Assembly: GCA_036745275.1 (NCBI GenBank)
Contig: DAIOGK010000054.1
Coordinates: 1-6,339, forward strand
Reading direction: 5' to 3'
Source of the DNA: JAIUNP01 sp020161975
Lineage (GTDB): Bacteria > Pseudomonadota > Alphaproteobacteria > Rhizobiales > Beijerinckiaceae
DNA: 6,339 nt
This document shows positions 5,374 through 6,339 of the stretch, one piece after another; the stretch's first letter is position 1; the number at the start of each line of letters is the position of its first letter. Under the pieces are notes generated by a model. The model saw only the letters and a program-made list of their open reading frames with translations, had not been told where the DNA came from and ran no database searches. Made by a program: the position numbers and the translations under genes.

Positions 5374-6317
5374 GCCCCAGATTTCTCGAGCCGTCGCTGA
5401 GCGTTTGCATGGCGCGACCAGACCGGTGTCCATTTTGCGATGGCATCATCAGTGACGCACTCGTCACCGCTGATGATCGCGTCGATGGACAGATCCTTGA
5501 CCAAGGCAAAGATGCGGGACGTCACCCCGCCAGTTAATGCGAGGATCTGCTTGAGCGACCGCACTTGCAGATTGGATTTCTTCTCCAGCGGCATGGCCGC
5601 GATCAATGTCTGGATCATATCCGAAAACTCGGCATCATCGCGCCAATTCGGCAGGTGGTGTTCATCAAGCCGACGGGCCAGTTGGACATCGCCGCGAATG
5701 GCATCGACGGCTTCGCTGACACCGTAGCAGACCAAAGATGCCTCCAGCTCGTTGCTGAGATACCTCAAGACATTGAGGAACCGGCGCTGTTCCCTATGCG
5801 TGCCCGCAAGAAGGTTGTGGACTTCGTCGATCATGATCATCCGCAGCCCGAGGTCGCGCAAAAGGCCCACGACCCGAACTTCCAGCGAGGCAACACTCTG
5901 CGCCTTCAGGCTCAGCGTCGACGACGGGGCTCCGACGGCTGCGAGGATGTGCATATAGAACCGCCGCTCATCAGGAGCGGGTGGCGCCTGCAACAGAAGT
6001 AACGGGGTGTGGGTGACGCCCGACTCCGGATCATACTCCGGCGCATAGCGTCGCGACAGGTTGCGGGCGATCATTGTTTTGCCGATGCCGGACGCCCCAT
6101 GCACCAGAAGGCCAGGCATGCGGGTCTGCCGCGACATCTCAATCAGACCATGCAGCCGGTCCAGCACTTGCTCCGCTCGGGGAAAGCCGATCCAGATGTC
6201 CGATTGAATGAGGGCGATGCGGCCGTCGTCTTCAGTTTCTGCCCTCAATTCACCAGCGCTCCACCTTGAACATGGGGCGCGATGGGCGTTGATGATGTGA
6301 CCGCCCCCCGACGGCAT
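5370..6317 (-). CDS. tniB: TniB-family AAA+ ATPase of transposition
   Basis: TniB/TnsC-type ATPases bind target DNA, recruit the transposase and respond to TniQ. From ATG 6317 the product is 315 residues. It contains the family's WIGFPRA motif (42-48), a Walker A GASGIGKT (74-81), a Walker B LRMIMIDEVHN (158-168, Asp164/Glu165), a sensor-1-like stretch ASLVCYGVSEA (193-203) and RRL (215-217), where the arginine-finger region lies. A C-terminal lid follows (about 230-300). The start is uncertain. A TTG at 6246-6248 comes right after the probable tniA stop (TGAATTG) with a GGAG 10 nt upstream and would give 292 residues, whereas the ATG overlaps tniA by 68 bp but leaves a more usual N-terminal length. 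The stop overlaps the tniQ start. All key ATPase residues are present, so it should be active. Confidence 0.88.
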   Translation of the reverse strand: MPSGGGHIINAHRAPCSRWSAGELRAETEDDGRIALIQSDIWIGFPRAEQVLDRLHGLIEMSRQTRMPGLLVHGASGIGKTMIARNLSRRYAPEYDPESGVTHTPLLLLQAPPAPDERRFYMHILAAVGAPSSTLSLKAQSVASLEVRVVGLLRDLGLRMIMIDEVHNLLAGTHREQRRFLNVLRYLSNELEASLVCYGVSEAVDAIRGDVQLARRLDEHHLPNWRDDAEFSDMIQTLIAAMPLEKKSNLQVRSLKQILALTGGVTSRIFALVKDLSIDAIISGDECVTDDAIAKWTPVWSRHANAQRRLEKSGA

Positions 6318-6339
6318 CGATGTGCCAAGGTGGGTCTAC
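6250..6339 (-). CDS. tniA: Probable 3' end of tniA (DDE transposase), most of it beyond the window
   Basis: The minus-strand frame from 6339 is open for 29 codons and ends with TGA at 6250-6252, just before the TTG candidate start of tniB. Its tail reads RPMFKVERW, a short aromatic/acidic end of the kind seen on TniA/TnsB proteins. In Tn5053-type modules tniA lies directly upstream of tniB. No catalytic residue is in view, so the call rests on position, the open frame and the overlap pattern. Another minus-strand frame is also open here, ending at a TGA (6245-6247) a few bases on, so the frame choice is not certain. Confidence 0.45.
   Translation of the reverse strand, partial: VDPPWHIDAVGGRSHHQRPSRPMFKVERW

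Larger units (their letters stand above)
4528..6339 (-). mobile_element. End of a Tn5053/Tn7-like transposon with a tniA-tniB-tniQ module
   Basis: The element begins at 4528 with TGTCG, the TGT-type terminus typical of TniA/TnsB transposons. Two 19-bp direct repeats, 41 bp apart, lie in the first 66 bp and look like transposase binding sites. The genes run on the minus strand in the order tniA, tniB, tniQ, with tniQ nearest the end. The other end lies beyond 6339. No resolvase gene (tniR) or res-like region lies between tniQ and the end, unlike the usual Tn5053 layout. The flanking 5 bases, GTGGG (4523-4527), are the predicted target duplication. Confidence 0.7.

Noticed and set aside
5565..6002. 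145-codon plus-strand frame opposite tniB
   Set aside because: It is antisense to the AAA+ domain with intact Walker motifs; no domain or ribosome binding site is seen.
4528..6339. CRISPR-associated transposon
   Set aside because: TniQ and a TniB/TnsC-type ATPase are present, but no repeat-spacer array or cas-like gene is visible in the window.
1..6339. tRNA or rRNA genes and attachment sites
   Set aside because: No cloverleaf-like or rRNA-like sequence was recognised on either strand.

Overview
This window looks like a mobile-element graveyard from a GC-rich proteobacterium, probably an alphaproteobacterium. That placement is inferred from base composition, codon use and the kinds of insertion sequences present; there is no chromosomal marker gene. 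It could be a plasmid or a genomic island. At least four transposable elements lie side by side or nested, with one intact non-transposition gene among them.

From left to right: (1) an IS110-family (IS1111-like) transposase gene whose start lies off the left edge, followed by about 250 bp of noncoding 3' end; (2) an IS5-family (IS903-like) element whose transposase is broken by a one-base deletion and whose left terminal repeat is cut off where the IS110 end meets it; (3) a well-expressed-looking gene for a secreted alpha/beta-hydrolase, with a promoter abutting the IS5 right end, a strong ribosome binding site, a signal peptide and a downstream hairpin; (4) a second, diverged IS110-family element on the minus strand, which keeps only the C-terminal half of its transposase; (5) the end of a Tn7/Tn5053-type transposon carrying tniQ, tniB and the last codons of a probable tniA, all on the minus strand.

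Three observations stand out. First, the two IS110 transposases differ clearly from each other, yet the noncoding DNA downstream of each shares a co-linear conserved block (an identical 10-mer, then a 43-nt segment with 33 identities at matching spacing). This is what a structured guide RNA (bridge RNA/seekRNA) of IS1111-type elements would look like. Second, the second IS110 gene stops being IS110 exactly where a TGTC terminus and two 19-bp direct repeats begin, so the Tni transposon appears to have inserted into the IS110 transposase gene. Third, the last codons and stop of tniQ lie inside one of those end repeats.

The Tni genes would work together: TniA (DDE transposase) binds the end repeats and joins strands, TniB (AAA+ ATPase) bridges to the target, and TniQ directs target choice. 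tniB and tniQ overlap at stop and start, which suggests translational coupling. The hydrolase is the only visible passenger gene; its substrate cannot be read from the sequence.
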